DNA from: an uncultured Acidimicrobiia bacterium
Lineage (GTDB): Bacteria; Actinomycetota; Acidimicrobiia; Spongiisociales; Spongiisociaceae
Direction of reading: 5' to 3'
NCBI GenBank assembly: GCA_958295745.1
Contig: OY282370.1
Location: 2,330,548 to 2,394,547, forward strand
DNA: 64,000 nt
The notes beneath the pieces were generated by a model. The model worked only from the letters and a program-made list of their open reading frames with translations. It was not told the DNA's origin and searched no databases. How positions within the stretch are numbered: the stretch's first letter is position 1; each line of letters opens with the position of its first letter. Positions 27,219-36,544 of this stretch are shown piece after piece. The translations under genes were made by a program, and so were the position numbers.

Positions 27219-29840
27219 ATGCAAGCCAACGAGATCCGGCGCGCCTTCATCGACTTCTTCGCCGAGCGCGATCACACGGTGAGGCCGTCGGCGTCCCTGA
27301 TACCCACCGATCCCACCCTGTTGCTCACCAACGCCGGCATGGTGCCCTTCAAGCCCTACTTCCTGGGTGAGGAAACCCCGCCCTGGCCGCGGGCGGCCAG
27401 CATCCAGAAGTGCGTGCGCACGGTGGACATCGACCTCATCGGCACCACCGCCCGGCACCTGACGATGTTTGAGATGCTGGGGAACTTCTCCTTCGGTGAC
27501 TACTTCAAGGAACAGGCCATCCGCTACGCCTACGACCTGGTTACCGGACCGCTGGGGCTGGACCCCGAGCTGCTCTGGTACACCGTCCATGAGACCGACG
27601 ACGAGGCGGCGGATATCTGGACGGACGGGATCGGGGCGCCCCCGGAGCGGGTCCAGCGGGGCGGCAAGGACAACTTCTGGCAGATGGGCGTGCCGGGTCC
27701 GTGCGGACCGGCCTCGGAGATATTCATAGACCGGGGCCCGCGGTACGGGAGCGAGGGCGGTCCGATCGGCGGGGGAGAGGACCGCTACGTAGAGCTGTGG
27801 AACCTGGTCTTCATGCAGAACATCCAGGACGAGCCCTACCGCGTCATCGGCGACCTGCCCGCCAAGAGCATCGACACCGGCACCGGGCTGGAGCGGCTGG
27901 CGATGGTCCTCCAAGGGGTGGACACGCTGTTCGAGGTGGACTGCGTCCAGGATGTGCTCCTCGCCGCCGCCGGTTCGCTGCGCCGCTCCTACGGGGAGTC
28001 GGAGGAGGTGGACGTGGCCCTGCGCCTGCTGGCCGACCATGCCCGGTCCGCCGCCTTCCTGATCGGAGACCGGGTGATGCCCGGCAACGAAGGCCGCGGC
28101 TACGTGGTGCGGCGCCTGATCCGCCGGGCGGTCCGCCATGCCTGGCAGCTGGGCAGCCGGGACATGATCATGCCGCGGTTGGCGGCGGTGACCGCCGAGG
28201 TGATGGCCGACGCCTACCCCGAGCTGGCCGCCAACCTCGACTTCGTCCTGCATGTGTTCGAGCGCGAGGAGTCGCAGTTCCGCCGCACCCTGGATACGGG
28301 AATGCGGATGCTGGACGACGCGTTGGAAGACGCCGGGCCCGGGGTCGTCCTGGCCGGTTCCCTGGCCTTCCGGCTGCACGACACCTACGGGTTCCCGATC
28401 CACCTCACCAGGGAGATAGCGGAGGAGAGGGGCCGCAAGGTGGACGTCGAGGGATTCGAGGCGGAGATGGACGCCCAGCGCACCCGGGCCAAGGCCGCTT
28501 GGAAGGGCGGCGCCGAGACCGCCCGCCTCGAATCCTACAAGCAGGTCCTGGACACCATCGGCCCCACCGAGTTCCTCGGTTACCGGGTCGATGCGGCGCC
28601 CGCCTTGGTGCTGGCCATGCTTCGGGAAGGGGAAGCGGTGGAGAGGGCCGAGGCCGGCCAGACGGTCGAGGTGTTCCTGGACAGATCGCCCTTCTACGCC
28701 GAGGCGGGCGGCCAGGTGGGCGACATCGGGGTGGTCGAGTCCCGGTCGGGCCGCCTCGAGGTGGACGACACCCAGGCGCCGATGACCGGACTGTACGGTC
28801 ACAGGGGGCGGGTGGTCGATGGGTTCCTCCAGACCGGTCAGGAGGTGGACGCCCGGATCGACAGCCCCCGGCGGGACCGCATACGCAAGTCTCATACGGG
28901 CACCCACGTGCTCCATTGGGCCCTGCGGGAGGTGATCGGCGATCACGCCAACCAGGCCGGGTCGCTGGTGGAGGACGGGCGCCTGCGCTTCGACTTCAGC
29001 CACTTCAGGCCGGTCGCCCCCGAAGAGGCGGCCGAGGTGGAGGAGCTGGTCAACCGCAAGGTGGCCGACAACCATGGGGTGGCGACGCTGGAGACCAGCA
29101 AGGACGAGGCCGAGGCCATGGGGGCCCTGGCGTTCTTCGGCGACAAGTACGGCGAGCAGGTGCGGGTGGTCTCGGTGGGCGATTTCTCGGTGGAGTTCTG
29201 CGGGGGCACCCATGTGGGCGCCTCGGCGGAGGTCGGGCCGCTTTTGATCACATCCGAGTCCTCGATCGGCGCCAACCTGCGCCGGGTGGAGGCCCTGACC
29301 GGAATGGCCGCCTACCGCCACGCCAGGCAGGTGCGCGACGGCTTGGCCGACGTGGGGCGGTTCTTGGGGGTGCCGTTCGACGAGGTTCCGGCCCGGGTCA
29401 GGCGCTTGGCGGAGAAGGCCGACGAGCTGGCGGCCGAGCTGGACCGCCGGATGCGGCAGGCCCGGTCGTCGCTGGCGGCCGATCTCGCCGGGGAGGCGCA
29501 GCGCGGCGGCGCCGTTCCATGGCTGGTAGCCGAGCTGGAAGATCACCCTCAGGGCGCCCTCAGGGAGGTGGGGGTGCAGGTGCGCGACCGGCTCGGGTCC
29601 GGGGTGGTGGTGCTGGGAAGCATGGTGGCCGGCAAGGGCGCGTTGGTGGGGGTGGTCTCCCCCGACCTGGTGAGCCGGGGTTTTTCGGCCTCGGATCTGG
29701 TGATGGCGGGCGCCAGGGTGCTGGGCGGCGGCGGGAGCCGGGATCCGGAGCTGGCGCAGGCGGGCGGGCCCAGGGGGGAAAAGGTGGGAGAGGCCCTCGA
29801 CGCCGTCCGGGAGGCGGTGGTCCGCCGCCTGGCTACCTGA
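27219..29840 (+). CDS. alaS: alanyl-tRNA synthetase
   Basis: A full-length (873 aa) AlaRS charging tRNA-Ala. The class II core begins IRRAFIDFFAERDH, with GNFSFGDYFKEQAI, and motif 3 around GTGLERLAMVLQG. The editing domain carries SHTGTHVLHW (HxxxH type) and the zinc/editing signature FCGGTHVGASAEVG. A C-terminal C-Ala/DHHA1 domain (about residues 750-870) contains LVGVVSPDLVSRGFSASDLV and GGGGSRDPELAQAGG. The stop overlaps ruvX. It begins the second core block after the accessory island. Confidence 0.97.
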   Translation: MQANEIRRAFIDFFAERDHTVRPSASLIPTDPTLLLTNAGMVPFKPYFLGEETPPWPRAASIQKCVRTVDIDLIGTTARHLTMFEMLGNFSFGDYFKEQAIRYAYDLVTGPLGLDPELLWYTVHETDDEAADIWTDGIGAPPERVQRGGKDNFWQMGVPGPCGPASEIFIDRGPRYGSEGGPIGGGEDRYVELWNLVFMQNIQDEPYRVIGDLPAKSIDTGTGLERLAMVLQGVDTLFEVDCVQDVLLAAAGSLRRSYGESEEVDVALRLLADHARSAAFLIGDRVMPGNEGRGYVVRRLIRRAVRHAWQLGSRDMIMPRLAAVTAEVMADAYPELAANLDFVLHVFEREESQFRRTLDTGMRMLDDALEDAGPGVVLAGSLAFRLHDTYGFPIHLTREIAEERGRKVDVEGFEAEMDAQRTRAKAAWKGGAETARLESYKQVLDTIGPTEFLGYRVDAAPALVLAMLREGEAVERAEAGQTVEVFLDRSPFYAEAGGQVGDIGVVESRSGRLEVDDTQAPMTGLYGHRGRVVDGFLQTGQEVDARIDSPRRDRIRKSHTGTHVLHWALREVIGDHANQAGSLVEDGRLRFDFSHFRPVAPEEAAEVEELVNRKVADNHGVATLETSKDEAEAMGALAFFGDKYGEQVRVVSVGDFSVEFCGGTHVGASAEVGPLLITSESSIGANLRRVEALTGMAAYRHARQVRDGLADVGRFLGVPFDEVPARVRRLAEKADELAAELDRRMRQARSSLAADLAGEAQRGGAVPWLVAELEDHPQGALREVGVQVRDRLGSGVVVLGSMVAGKGALVGVVSPDLVSRGFSASDLVMAGARVLGGGGSRDPELAQAGGPRGEKVGEALDAVREAVVRRLAT

Positions 29841-30316
29841 TGGGCGGCCGCCCGGTTCCAGGCAACCGTCCGGGCGGCGGTGCGGCGGGGCGGACATTGG
29901 GGGTCGATCACGGGCGCAGACGGGTGGGCGTAGCCCTCTCGGACGGCCTCGGCATCTCGGCCCATCCCCTCGAGGTGATCGATATGGGCCCCGGCGTCGA
30001 AGAAAGGCTGGCCGACCTGGTGCGGGAGAACGGGGTTGCCAGGGTGGTGGTCGGGCTTCCCGTCTCCCTGGACGGGGTGGAGCGGGCTTCTGCCCGGGAA
30101 GCCCGAGGCTTCGCCGAGCGGGTTCGATCTCGACTGGAGGTCGAGGTGGTGATGTACGACGAGCGTTTCACCTCCAAGATCGCCGAGCGTATCCTGGTGG
30201 GGGAAGGCGTATCCCGTTCGGAGCGGCGGGCCAGGGTGGACGGGGCGGCGGCGGCGGTGATGCTTCAGGGATACCTCGACCGCCGAGTCAACGAGGCCGG
30301 GGGGCTGATGCCGTGA
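29840..30316 (+). CDS. ruvX: Holliday-junction resolvase-like RuvX/YqgF
   Basis: A 158-aa RNase H-fold nuclease of the YqgF family, implicated in pre-16S rRNA 5' processing and recombination. Conserved motifs are LGVDHGRRRVGVALSD (first acidic residue), VVVGLPVSLDG and YDERFTS. The ATG overlaps the alaS stop, which fixes the start; the first ~20 residues (Gly/Pro/Arg-rich) precede the conserved fold. The alaS-ruvX-mltG-aroE order matches that of many actinobacteria. Confidence 0.92.
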   Translation: MGGRPVPGNRPGGGAAGRTLGVDHGRRRVGVALSDGLGISAHPLEVIDMGPGVEERLADLVRENGVARVVVGLPVSLDGVERASAREARGFAERVRSRLEVEVVMYDERFTSKIAERILVGEGVSRSERRARVDGAAAAVMLQGYLDRRVNEAGGLMP

Positions 30317-31449
30317 GCGGTCCTTACGACTACGAAAACGACTATTTCCCGGAGGGGCCGGATTCTCCGGAAGAGCGCCCCATCGCCAGGCTGAGGGGAA
30401 CGGTCACGGCCTTGGTGGTGGGGGCGTTGGTGGTTCTGGGCCTGGTTGTGATAGGGGGCCGGGCAGCCGACTGGGTGAACGGGCTGGGCAGGTTCGGCGC
30501 CGAGGAGGAGGTTGCCGAGATACAGGCGGGGCGCACCGTGAGGGTGGAGGTGCCGGCGGGTTCGAGCGCCCGGGGCATTGCCGGAATCCTGTTCGACAAC
30601 GGCGTCGTCAGCTCGGCCACGTCTTTCGAGTCGGTGGTCCGGGCGCGCCAGGCCGGCAGCCTGCTCAAGGCGGGCAGGTACGATCTGGTGACCGGCGCCG
30701 ACCTCGACGAGCTGGTGGACATCCTGGTGGCGGGGCCGACCATCGAGGTATTCCGGTTGACGGTGGTGGAAGGGCGCCGGATCGAAGAGGTGCTGGGAGA
30801 CGTGGCCCGACAGACCGCCCATACGGAGGAGGACCTGGCCGCCGTCCTCCTGGAAGGAGTGGTCAGCTCGATCTACCTTCCCGACGATGCGGAGGGCATA
30901 GCGGCGTGGGAAGGCCTGCTGTTCCCGGCCACCTACGACTTCTACAGCGGCGCCGCTCCGGAGGAGATACTGCAGCGTTTGGCCGACGAGACCGAGATCC
31001 GTATGGAGAGGATCGATTGGTCGTTCGCCCGCCGCAAAGGTATATCGGAGTACCAGGCTCTGGTGATAGCCTCGCTCATCGAGTCCGAGGCGGGTATAGA
31101 CGCCGACCGTCCGCTGATCGCCGACGTGATATACAACCGGCTGGACGGCAACACCCCGCTGCAGCTGGACGCCACCGTCCTCTACTCCATGGGGGAGCGG
31201 GGCCGGGCCCTCTCGCTCGACGACCTCGAGTTCGACTCGCCCTACAACACCTACCGGGTGGCCGGGCTTCCCCCCACGCCCATCGGTACTCCCGGCTTCA
31301 AGTCGCTGCAGGCCGCGGCGGAACCCGCCGGAACCGATTTCCTGTACTACGTACTCACCTCGGAGGACGGCGCCCATTCCTTCTTCGTCGACTACCAGGA
31401 CTTCCTGGCGGCCAAGCAACGGGCCGATGAACAGGGCATCGGTCTGTGA
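30313..31449 (+). CDS. mltG: endolytic murein transglycosylase MltG (YceG-like)
   Basis: A membrane-anchored lytic transglycosylase that cleaves nascent glycan strands. The 378-aa protein has one membrane helix (VTALVVGALVVLGLVVIGG, about residues 36-55), a LysM-like region, and the YceG catalytic domain: ALVIASLIESEAGIDADR with the conserved Glu, VIYNRLDGNTPLQLDATVLY, and YNTYRVAGLPPTPIGTPG. The GTG start overlaps the ruvX stop, and the stop overlaps aroE. Confidence 0.95.
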   Translation: MSGPYDYENDYFPEGPDSPEERPIARLRGTVTALVVGALVVLGLVVIGGRAADWVNGLGRFGAEEEVAEIQAGRTVRVEVPAGSSARGIAGILFDNGVVSSATSFESVVRARQAGSLLKAGRYDLVTGADLDELVDILVAGPTIEVFRLTVVEGRRIEEVLGDVARQTAHTEEDLAAVLLEGVVSSIYLPDDAEGIAAWEGLLFPATYDFYSGAAPEEILQRLADETEIRMERIDWSFARRKGISEYQALVIASLIESEAGIDADRPLIADVIYNRLDGNTPLQLDATVLYSMGERGRALSLDDLEFDSPYNTYRVAGLPPTPIGTPGFKSLQAAAEPAGTDFLYYVLTSEDGAHSFFVDYQDFLAAKQRADEQGIGL

Positions 31450-32285
31450 CATCCCCCCTCCGCCTAGCGGTCTTGGGAAATCCGGTGGCCCACTCTCTCT
31501 CGCCCGTGATCCAGCGGGCCGCCCTGGAGCACGCCGGGATAGAAGGAACGTACCTTCACCGTGAAGTGGACGATGAAGGTATGAGGCGGGCTGCGGCGGA
31601 GATCAGGGAGGGCAATCTGGACGGCGCCAACGTGACGATGCCCCACAAAGGGCTGGCCGCCCGGCTGGCCGATTCTTTGTCTCCGGCGGCCGAGCGGTGC
31701 GGCGGCGCCAACACGCTGTGGCGCGAGGGCCGCCGCCTGTGCGCCCACACCACGGATCCGGAAGGGGTGCGGTTCGCGTGGGGCCATGCCGGTCTACCCG
31801 AAGATGCGCCGGTTCTGGTGCTGGGCGCCGGAGGCGCGGCGGCGGCCGCCCTGGACGCCCTGGACGGACGCGAGCGCCTGGTCTCGGCGCGGCGGGAGGA
31901 GGCCGCCCGGACCTTGGCGGAGCGGGCGGCTGCGGACGTGAGGGCGGTCGGCTGGGGGGCCGCCGTGTCCGGGGCGGTGGTGGTCAACGCCACCCCGCTG
32001 GGCAGGGCCGGAGAGAGCCTTCCCGGCGGGGTGATCGACGAGGCGGCCGGCCTGCTGGAGATGAACTACGGCCCGGGCGAGACCCCGGCCGAGGCCCTGC
32101 TCCGATCCCTGGGCCGGCCGGTGGCGCCGGGCGAGCTGATGCTGGTGGGGCAGGGGGCGGCTTCTTTTGCCATATGGACCGGGGTGGAGGCGCCGCACGC
32201 GGTGATGCTGGCAGCTCTCGACTCGCTGCGCGACGCGCCCGCCGTCCTGGCCGACGACCGGAGCGGCAACCCTGATTGTTCATGA
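31446..32285 (+). CDS. aroE: shikimate dehydrogenase
   Basis: AroE reduces 3-dehydroshikimate with NADPH in aromatic amino acid synthesis. The 279-aa protein starts at GTG 31446 inside the mltG stop. Motifs are LGNPVAHSLSPVIQRAAL (substrate binding), ANVTMPHKGLAARL with the catalytic Lys, ANTLW, and LVLGAGGAAAAAL (nucleotide binding). The C-terminal segment LMLVGQGAASFAIWTG is also typical. Its 3' end carries one arm of the inverted repeat described at 32268-32442. Confidence 0.94.
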   Translation: MTSPLRLAVLGNPVAHSLSPVIQRAALEHAGIEGTYLHREVDDEGMRRAAAEIREGNLDGANVTMPHKGLAARLADSLSPAAERCGGANTLWREGRRLCAHTTDPEGVRFAWGHAGLPEDAPVLVLGAGGAAAAALDALDGRERLVSARREEAARTLAERAAADVRAVGWGAAVSGAVVVNATPLGRAGESLPGGVIDEAAGLLEMNYGPGETPAEALLRSLGRPVAPGELMLVGQGAASFAIWTGVEAPHAVMLAALDSLRDAPAVLADDRSGNPDCS

Positions 32286-32442
32286 GGTTTCGCACGGGTG
32301 TTGTCCGTTCACCCCTTGGGCGGCGCTTCCGGCCGAGGACAGGCGTGTCGTTGCGACTGGGTAATCCCGGGTCATGAGGTTGCTCGGCGCCTTTGCCGCC
32401 CGCCTCGGCTCCCCGGCGCCCCGGCCATGAACGATCAGGGTT
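32268..32442. repeat. 17-bp inverted repeat flanking the aroE-prepilin peptidase intergenic region
   Basis: AACCCTGATTGTTCATG at 32268-32284 and CATGAACGATCAGGGTT at 32426-32442 are inverted copies differing at one base. Relatives of the same motif occur at 40268-40296 and 41147-41163. The ~140 bases between the arms contain no gene. Function unknown: an operator pair, a promoter element shared by several genes, or the ends of a small non-autonomous element. Confidence 0.5.
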
Positions 32443-32450
32443 AGAAGGGT

Positions 32451-33212
32451 ATGGGCGCCTACCTGGCCGCCGGAGTGCTCGGGCTGGCGGTGGGCCGTTT
32501 TCTGTCCGGGCTGATCCATGCGGCGCTCCAAGAGGCGCCTCTGGGAGGGGCGATGCGCCGACTCCCGGGTTGCGGCTGCCGGGCCGGCCTTTGGGATCGC
32601 CTGCCGTTGGTGTGGTGGATACGGAACCGGGGCGGCTGCCGGCGAGGCGGCCACACGGTAGACGCCGTGTATCCGGTCGTGGAGCTGCTGACCGGAGGCT
32701 TGTTCGCAGCCGCGGTGTTCTTCGTAGGGCTGGTGTGGTCGCTTCCCGCTTATCTGTGGTTCGTTTCGGTGACCGCATCGCTGGGGTTCATCGACTTCCG
32801 GCGGCGGCTCATACCGAACCGGATACTGTTGCCGGGGACCGCGGCGGGAATCGTACTGCTGGCCGCCGGCGCGGTGCTCGATGACCGTCTCGGGGACCTC
32901 CCCGAAGCCTTGTCGTCCGGTTTGGGATACTTCCTGGTGCTGCTGGCGATGAATGTCCTGGCCCGGGGCGCCATCGGCATGGGTGATGTCAAGCTGGCCT
33001 TCATGCTGGGCGTCTTCGCCGGTTATGACCGTTGGGAGACAGCCGTGACGGCCGGGATCGGCGCCTTCGCGCTGGCCGGAGCGGCGTCGGTCCTGCTGCT
33101 GGTTTTCCGCCTGCGGTCCCGCACCGACTTCATCCCCTTCGGCCCCTTCATGGTCGCCGCCGCCTGGACCGCCGCCGCCTGGTCCCTCGCCTCCGGAACC
33201 GGCCTCCCCTGA
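32451..33212 (+). CDS. type IV prepilin peptidase / leader peptidase (A24 family)
   Basis: A membrane aspartic protease that processes type IV prepilins or related pseudopilins. The 253-aa protein has a Cys-rich N-terminal domain (LPGCGCRAG, NRGGCRRGG), as in bifunctional PilD with its zinc-binding loop. About seven helices follow. Catalytic aspartates lie in FIDFRRRLIPN and GMGDVKLA. No pilin or pilus-assembly genes are in the window. In actinobacteria this gene commonly follows aroE. Confidence 0.88.
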   Translation: MGAYLAAGVLGLAVGRFLSGLIHAALQEAPLGGAMRRLPGCGCRAGLWDRLPLVWWIRNRGGCRRGGHTVDAVYPVVELLTGGLFAAAVFFVGLVWSLPAYLWFVSVTASLGFIDFRRRLIPNRILLPGTAAGIVLLAAGAVLDDRLGDLPEALSSGLGYFLVLLAMNVLARGAIGMGDVKLAFMLGVFAGYDRWETAVTAGIGAFALAGAASVLLLVFRLRSRTDFIPFGPFMVAAAWTAAAWSLASGTGLP

Positions 33213-33764
33213 CCGCCGTTCCGAATCGGGCTTCCGGATTTTTCCATGAAACACATCCCTCGAGCCGCCGTTCCGATCATTCGCGACCGAGGTGTCGCGG
33301 CGGGGGCGATAGGCACAGGCATGACGCAAAGCCAAGCCGTCTGCCGGAGGGGAAACGGCTGGACGGCGGCCCCGTTTGTATACTCCCCGAGACCGGCCGC
33401 AGACCTGCCGAGAACGCGAAATCCCGCCGCCGCCTATCCACCCTACCGGGCCCTACCCCCACCGCCGCCACTCGGTATCGGGCCTCCTTGCCGGCGCGGG
33501 GCCGGGCCTCGGCCTAAGGAGCAGGCCATAGGAAGCTCCGATATGATCACCGCCCCATCTAGAACTCAGCAGTGATGTTTGTGCTTCGGTATCCAACATT
33601 ATACATCATACATAGGACAAATCCAAGACCCTTGTTCGCTATTTCGCTCAGTTGAGTCCACGGACGTGGTGTACGGGGATGAGGATCCTTGTTTTCGGGT
33701 GACCACCGGATACGGCAATGCCTACGTCATCTGCGGCGGTGAGTACCAGACGGGGCCTGGTACT
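33213..33764. other. 552-bp region without a recognised gene
   Basis: The region between the prepilin peptidase and the convergent suf operon has several open frames, but none has family motifs or a good ribosome-binding site. From about 33560 the composition turns AT-rich (GTATCCAACATTATACATCA), unlike its neighbours. An ACGCAAAGCC string at 33324 recalls c-di-GMP-I riboswitches, but the other conserved halves are absent. Confidence 0.5.
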
Positions 33765-34223
33765 TCATCCCGATTCGTAGATGCCGAGCGCCTCCTCCAA
33801 TGTGGTCCAGGGAAGATCGGCGCACTTGATGCGCACCGGGAACTTGCGGACCCCTTGCAGGGCTTCGAGATCTCCCAGCACCGCACCCGGGCGCTCCGGA
33901 TCGAGTCCGGGATCGGCGGCGCCTTCGATGCTCATCATGCCCTTGAACCGGTCGGTGAGGCGGCATACCTCGTCGAGGGCCTTGGCCTTTACCGCATCGC
34001 CCATCATCGACCCCGAGGCCTGGGAGATCGAACATCCGTGTCCGGTGACTCCGATATCGGTGATCACCCCCGCCTCGATCAGCAGGTCGACACGAACCTC
34101 GTCGCCGCAGAGGGGGTTGCTGCCGTCGGCGCCGGCGTTGGAGCGCTCGAGCACCCGGCGATTCCGGGGGCTTCGGTAGTGATCGAGGATCACCTCGCGG
34201 TACAGCTCTTCAAGAGACGCCAT
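33765..34223 (-). CDS. sufU: SufU-like Fe-S cluster assembly / sulfur-transfer protein
   Basis: SufU accepts persulfide sulfur from SufS in the Suf pathway. I start at residue 9 of the open frame, giving MASLEELYREVILDHYRSPRN, the family N-terminus (152 aa). Zinc ligands are in PLCGDEV, GHGCSISQASGSM and KCADLPW (Cys, Asp, Cys, Cys). It is the last gene of the operon sufC-sufS-sufU. An earlier start at 34247 would add eight residues. A truncated second copy of its 5' end lies at 36462-36530. Confidence 0.93.
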   Translation of the reverse strand: MASLEELYREVILDHYRSPRNRRVLERSNAGADGSNPLCGDEVRVDLLIEAGVITDIGVTGHGCSISQASGSMMGDAVKAKALDEVCRLTDRFKGMMSIEGAADPGLDPERPGAVLGDLEALQGVRKFPVRIKCADLPWTTLEEALGIYESG

Positions 34224-34307
34224 AGACAGTTCCAGTTCCGGCCGCAACGATAGAGCCCGAGGCCCGCCCCGGACGAATGCATGCCGGACGAATGCATGCC
34301 ATAGGCT

Positions 34308-35555
34308 TCACCGAACGGTCACGGCCTCGGTCGAGGCCAACAAACGCCGGGCCACACCCAGAGCGTCGACCAGCGCATCTATGTCCGCCTCACTGGTGTA
34401 AACATGGAAGGAGGCGCGGGTGGCGGCGGCCAAGCCCAGGCGGCGCATCAGCGGCTGGGCGCAATGGTGCCCGGCCCGCACCGCCACACCGTGCTGGTCG
34501 AGGATGGTTGCTATGTCGTGGGCGTGTATTCCCGGGATGTCGAAGCTGACCACCCCGCCCCGGTCTATGGTGTTTGCCGGTCCTTGGATCGACAGGCCCG
34601 GCACTTCTTCCAGACGCCGCAGGGCGTAGGAGGTCAGCTTGCGGTCGTGTTCCAGAATCTGGTCCATTCCTATCTCCGACAGGTAGTCGACCGCTACCCC
34701 CAGCCCGATGGCTTCCACGAAGGGTGGGGTGCCCGCTTCGAATTTCTGGGGGACCGGGGCCCAGGTGGATTCGAACAGCCGCACCTCGCGGATCATCTCA
34801 TCCCCCCCTTCCATCGGTTCCATTTTCTCCAGGAGTTCCCTCCGGCCCCACAGCACTCCGATCCCGGTGGGGCCGAGCATCTTGTGTCCCGAGAAGGCCA
34901 GGAAGTCGGTGCCCATCTCCTGTACGTCCACCGGGGAGTGGGGGACCATCTGGGCTCCGTCTACCAACATCACCGCCCCCACCTCCCGGGCCAGCCGGGC
35001 GATCTCGCCGATGGGGGGCATGGTCCCCAACACGTTGGACATGCCCGACAGGGACACGATCTTCACCCGCTCGTCGAAGTAGTCTTCGGGTTTTTCCAAG
35101 TCGATGCGATAGTCGCCGGTGATGTCCAGGAAGGACAGTTCGGCGCCGGTGTGCCGGGCGATGATATGCCACGGCACGATGTTGGAGTGGTGTTCCATCA
35201 CGCTGATGAGCACCCGGTCGCCGGGTTTCAGGTTGCCGAGGCCCCACCCGTAGGCGAACAGGTTGATCGCCGCGGTGGTGCTGCGGGTGAAGACCACCTC
35301 CTCGGGGGCGGCGGCGTTGAGGAACCGGGCCACCTTGCGGCGGGCGCCTTCGTAGGCCTCTGTGGCTTCTTGGGAGAGGGTGTAGGCGCCCCGATGCACG
35401 TTGGCGTACGAGTCGCGCAACGCGTCCATCATGGCGTCGATCACCTGGGCCGGTTTCTGTGAGCTGCAGGCCGAGTCGAGGAAAGCCATCGGGCGGCCGT
35501 CGATCTCCCAGTCGAGGATCGGGAAATCGGAGCGGATGCGGGCCTGGTCGATCAT
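34308..35555 (-). CDS. sufS: cysteine desulfurase SufS (copy 1)
   Basis: A PLP-dependent enzyme releasing sulfur from cysteine as an enzyme persulfide. The 415-aa protein has the PLP lysine in FLAFSGHKMLGPTGIG and the catalytic Cys in RAGHHCAQPLM, as in group II (SufS/CsdA) enzymes. It begins MIDQARIRSDFPILDWEIDG and overlaps the end of sufC. It is nearly identical to copy 2 (36545-37774). Differences cluster at the two ends and near residues 130-140, a pattern expected from gene conversion. Confidence 0.95.
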   Translation of the reverse strand: MIDQARIRSDFPILDWEIDGRPMAFLDSACSSQKPAQVIDAMMDALRDSYANVHRGAYTLSQEATEAYEGARRKVARFLNAAAPEEVVFTRSTTAAINLFAYGWGLGNLKPGDRVLISVMEHHSNIVPWHIIARHTGAELSFLDITGDYRIDLEKPEDYFDERVKIVSLSGMSNVLGTMPPIGEIARLAREVGAVMLVDGAQMVPHSPVDVQEMGTDFLAFSGHKMLGPTGIGVLWGRRELLEKMEPMEGGDEMIREVRLFESTWAPVPQKFEAGTPPFVEAIGLGVAVDYLSEIGMDQILEHDRKLTSYALRRLEEVPGLSIQGPANTIDRGGVVSFDIPGIHAHDIATILDQHGVAVRAGHHCAQPLMRRLGLAAATRASFHVYTSEADIDALVDALGVARRLLASTEAVTVR

Positions 35556-36310
35556 ACGGCCCCGATCCTGCGGAAGGCTTCATAACCCTCGGCTTCCAGC
35601 CGCCGGGCCAGGTCGATGTCCCCCGACTCCACGATCCGCCCGTCTACCAGCACATGAACCCGGTCGGGGGTGATGTGGTCCAGCAGCCGCTGGTAATGGG
35701 TGATGATCAGAAAACCCCGTTCCGGTCCGGCCAGCCGGTTGACCCCTTCGGCCACGGTGCGCAGGGCGTCGATGTCGAGACCCGAGTCGGTCTCGTCCAT
35801 GATGGCCAGCTCGGGCTCGAGCACCGCCATCTGCAGCACCTCGTTCCGCTTGCGCTCCCCGCCCGAGAAACCCTGGTTCACGTATCGGTCGGCGAAGGTC
35901 GAGTCCATACCCAGCGACGACATGGCATCCATCACCCGCAGGCGCAGCTCCAACACCGTGTAGTTGATTCCGGTCCGGTTGCTCAGCGCCGTGCGGAGAA
36001 AGTTGACCACCGACACCCCGGGTATCGCTTCGGGGTGCTGGAAGGCCAGGAACATACCCATCCTGGCCCGGGACGGAGGATCGGCCTCTGTGATGTCCTT
36101 CCCGTCGAAGTACACCCTCCCGGAGGTGATCTCATAGGCCGGATGCCCCATCAGCACCTTGGCCAGCGTCGATTTCCCGGATCCGTTGGGGCCCATGATG
36201 GTGTGGACCTCGCCCCGATGCGTGGTCAGCTCGACCCCGCGCAGGATCGGTTGGCCGTCCACGGTGGCATGCAGGTCTTCGATCGCGAGCAACGGGTTCG
36301 TATCGATCAA
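35552..36310 (-). CDS. sufC: Fe-S cluster assembly ATPase SufC
   Basis: The ABC-type ATPase of the SufBCD scaffold. The 252-aa protein has Walker A (MGPNGSGKSTLAKVLMGHP), the signature FSGGERKRNEVLQM and Walker B LAIMDETDSGLDID. The start is TTG 36310, with GGGAGG six bases upstream; this decides it because no ATG lies nearby. It overlaps sufS copy 1. SufB and SufD, usually directly upstream, are absent from the window, so they must be elsewhere or replaced. Confidence 0.95.
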   Translation of the reverse strand: MIDTNPLLAIEDLHATVDGQPILRGVELTTHRGEVHTIMGPNGSGKSTLAKVLMGHPAYEITSGRVYFDGKDITEADPPSRARMGMFLAFQHPEAIPGVSVVNFLRTALSNRTGINYTVLELRLRVMDAMSSLGMDSTFADRYVNQGFSGGERKRNEVLQMAVLEPELAIMDETDSGLDIDALRTVAEGVNRLAGPERGFLIITHYQRLLDHITPDRVHVLVDGRIVESGDIDLARRLEAEGYEAFRRIGAV

Positions 36311-36461
36311 AGGGGTCCCTCCCCGGTAGACGAGGCTCCGGTCTCCCCGGGCCGAGTATATAAGTCCGCCGTCGGTATGTTAGAACCGAATTGAACCCGG
36401 CCGGTGGACGACCGGGTCGTCCTAGTGTTGCCCTCGACGCCCTTGGGTCGGCTCGATCACC

Positions 36462-36530
36462 CCGGCCATTCCGGGGGCTTCGGCGGTGATCGAGGATCAC
36501 CTCGCGGTGCAGATCTTCAAGAGACGGCAT
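36462..36530 (-). pseudogene. truncated 5' end of a second sufU
   Basis: Directly after sufS copy 2, the minus strand encodes MPSLEDLHREVILDHRRSPR, which matches the first ~20 residues of sufU (MASLEELYREVILDHYRSPR). It then runs into unrelated sequence upstream of sufC. The DNA identity continues 5' into the sufS-sufU spacer (AGACAGTTCC). It is the stub of the duplicated operon's third gene. Confidence 0.85.
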
Positions 36531-36544
36531 AGACAGTTCCGGTC

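Noticed and set aside
33310-33370. Possible cyclic-di-GMP-I riboswitch (ACGCAAAGCC at 33324)
   Set aside because: The conserved 5' half and the terminal GGGTTGCCG-type pairing are missing, and no gene follows in the proper orientation.
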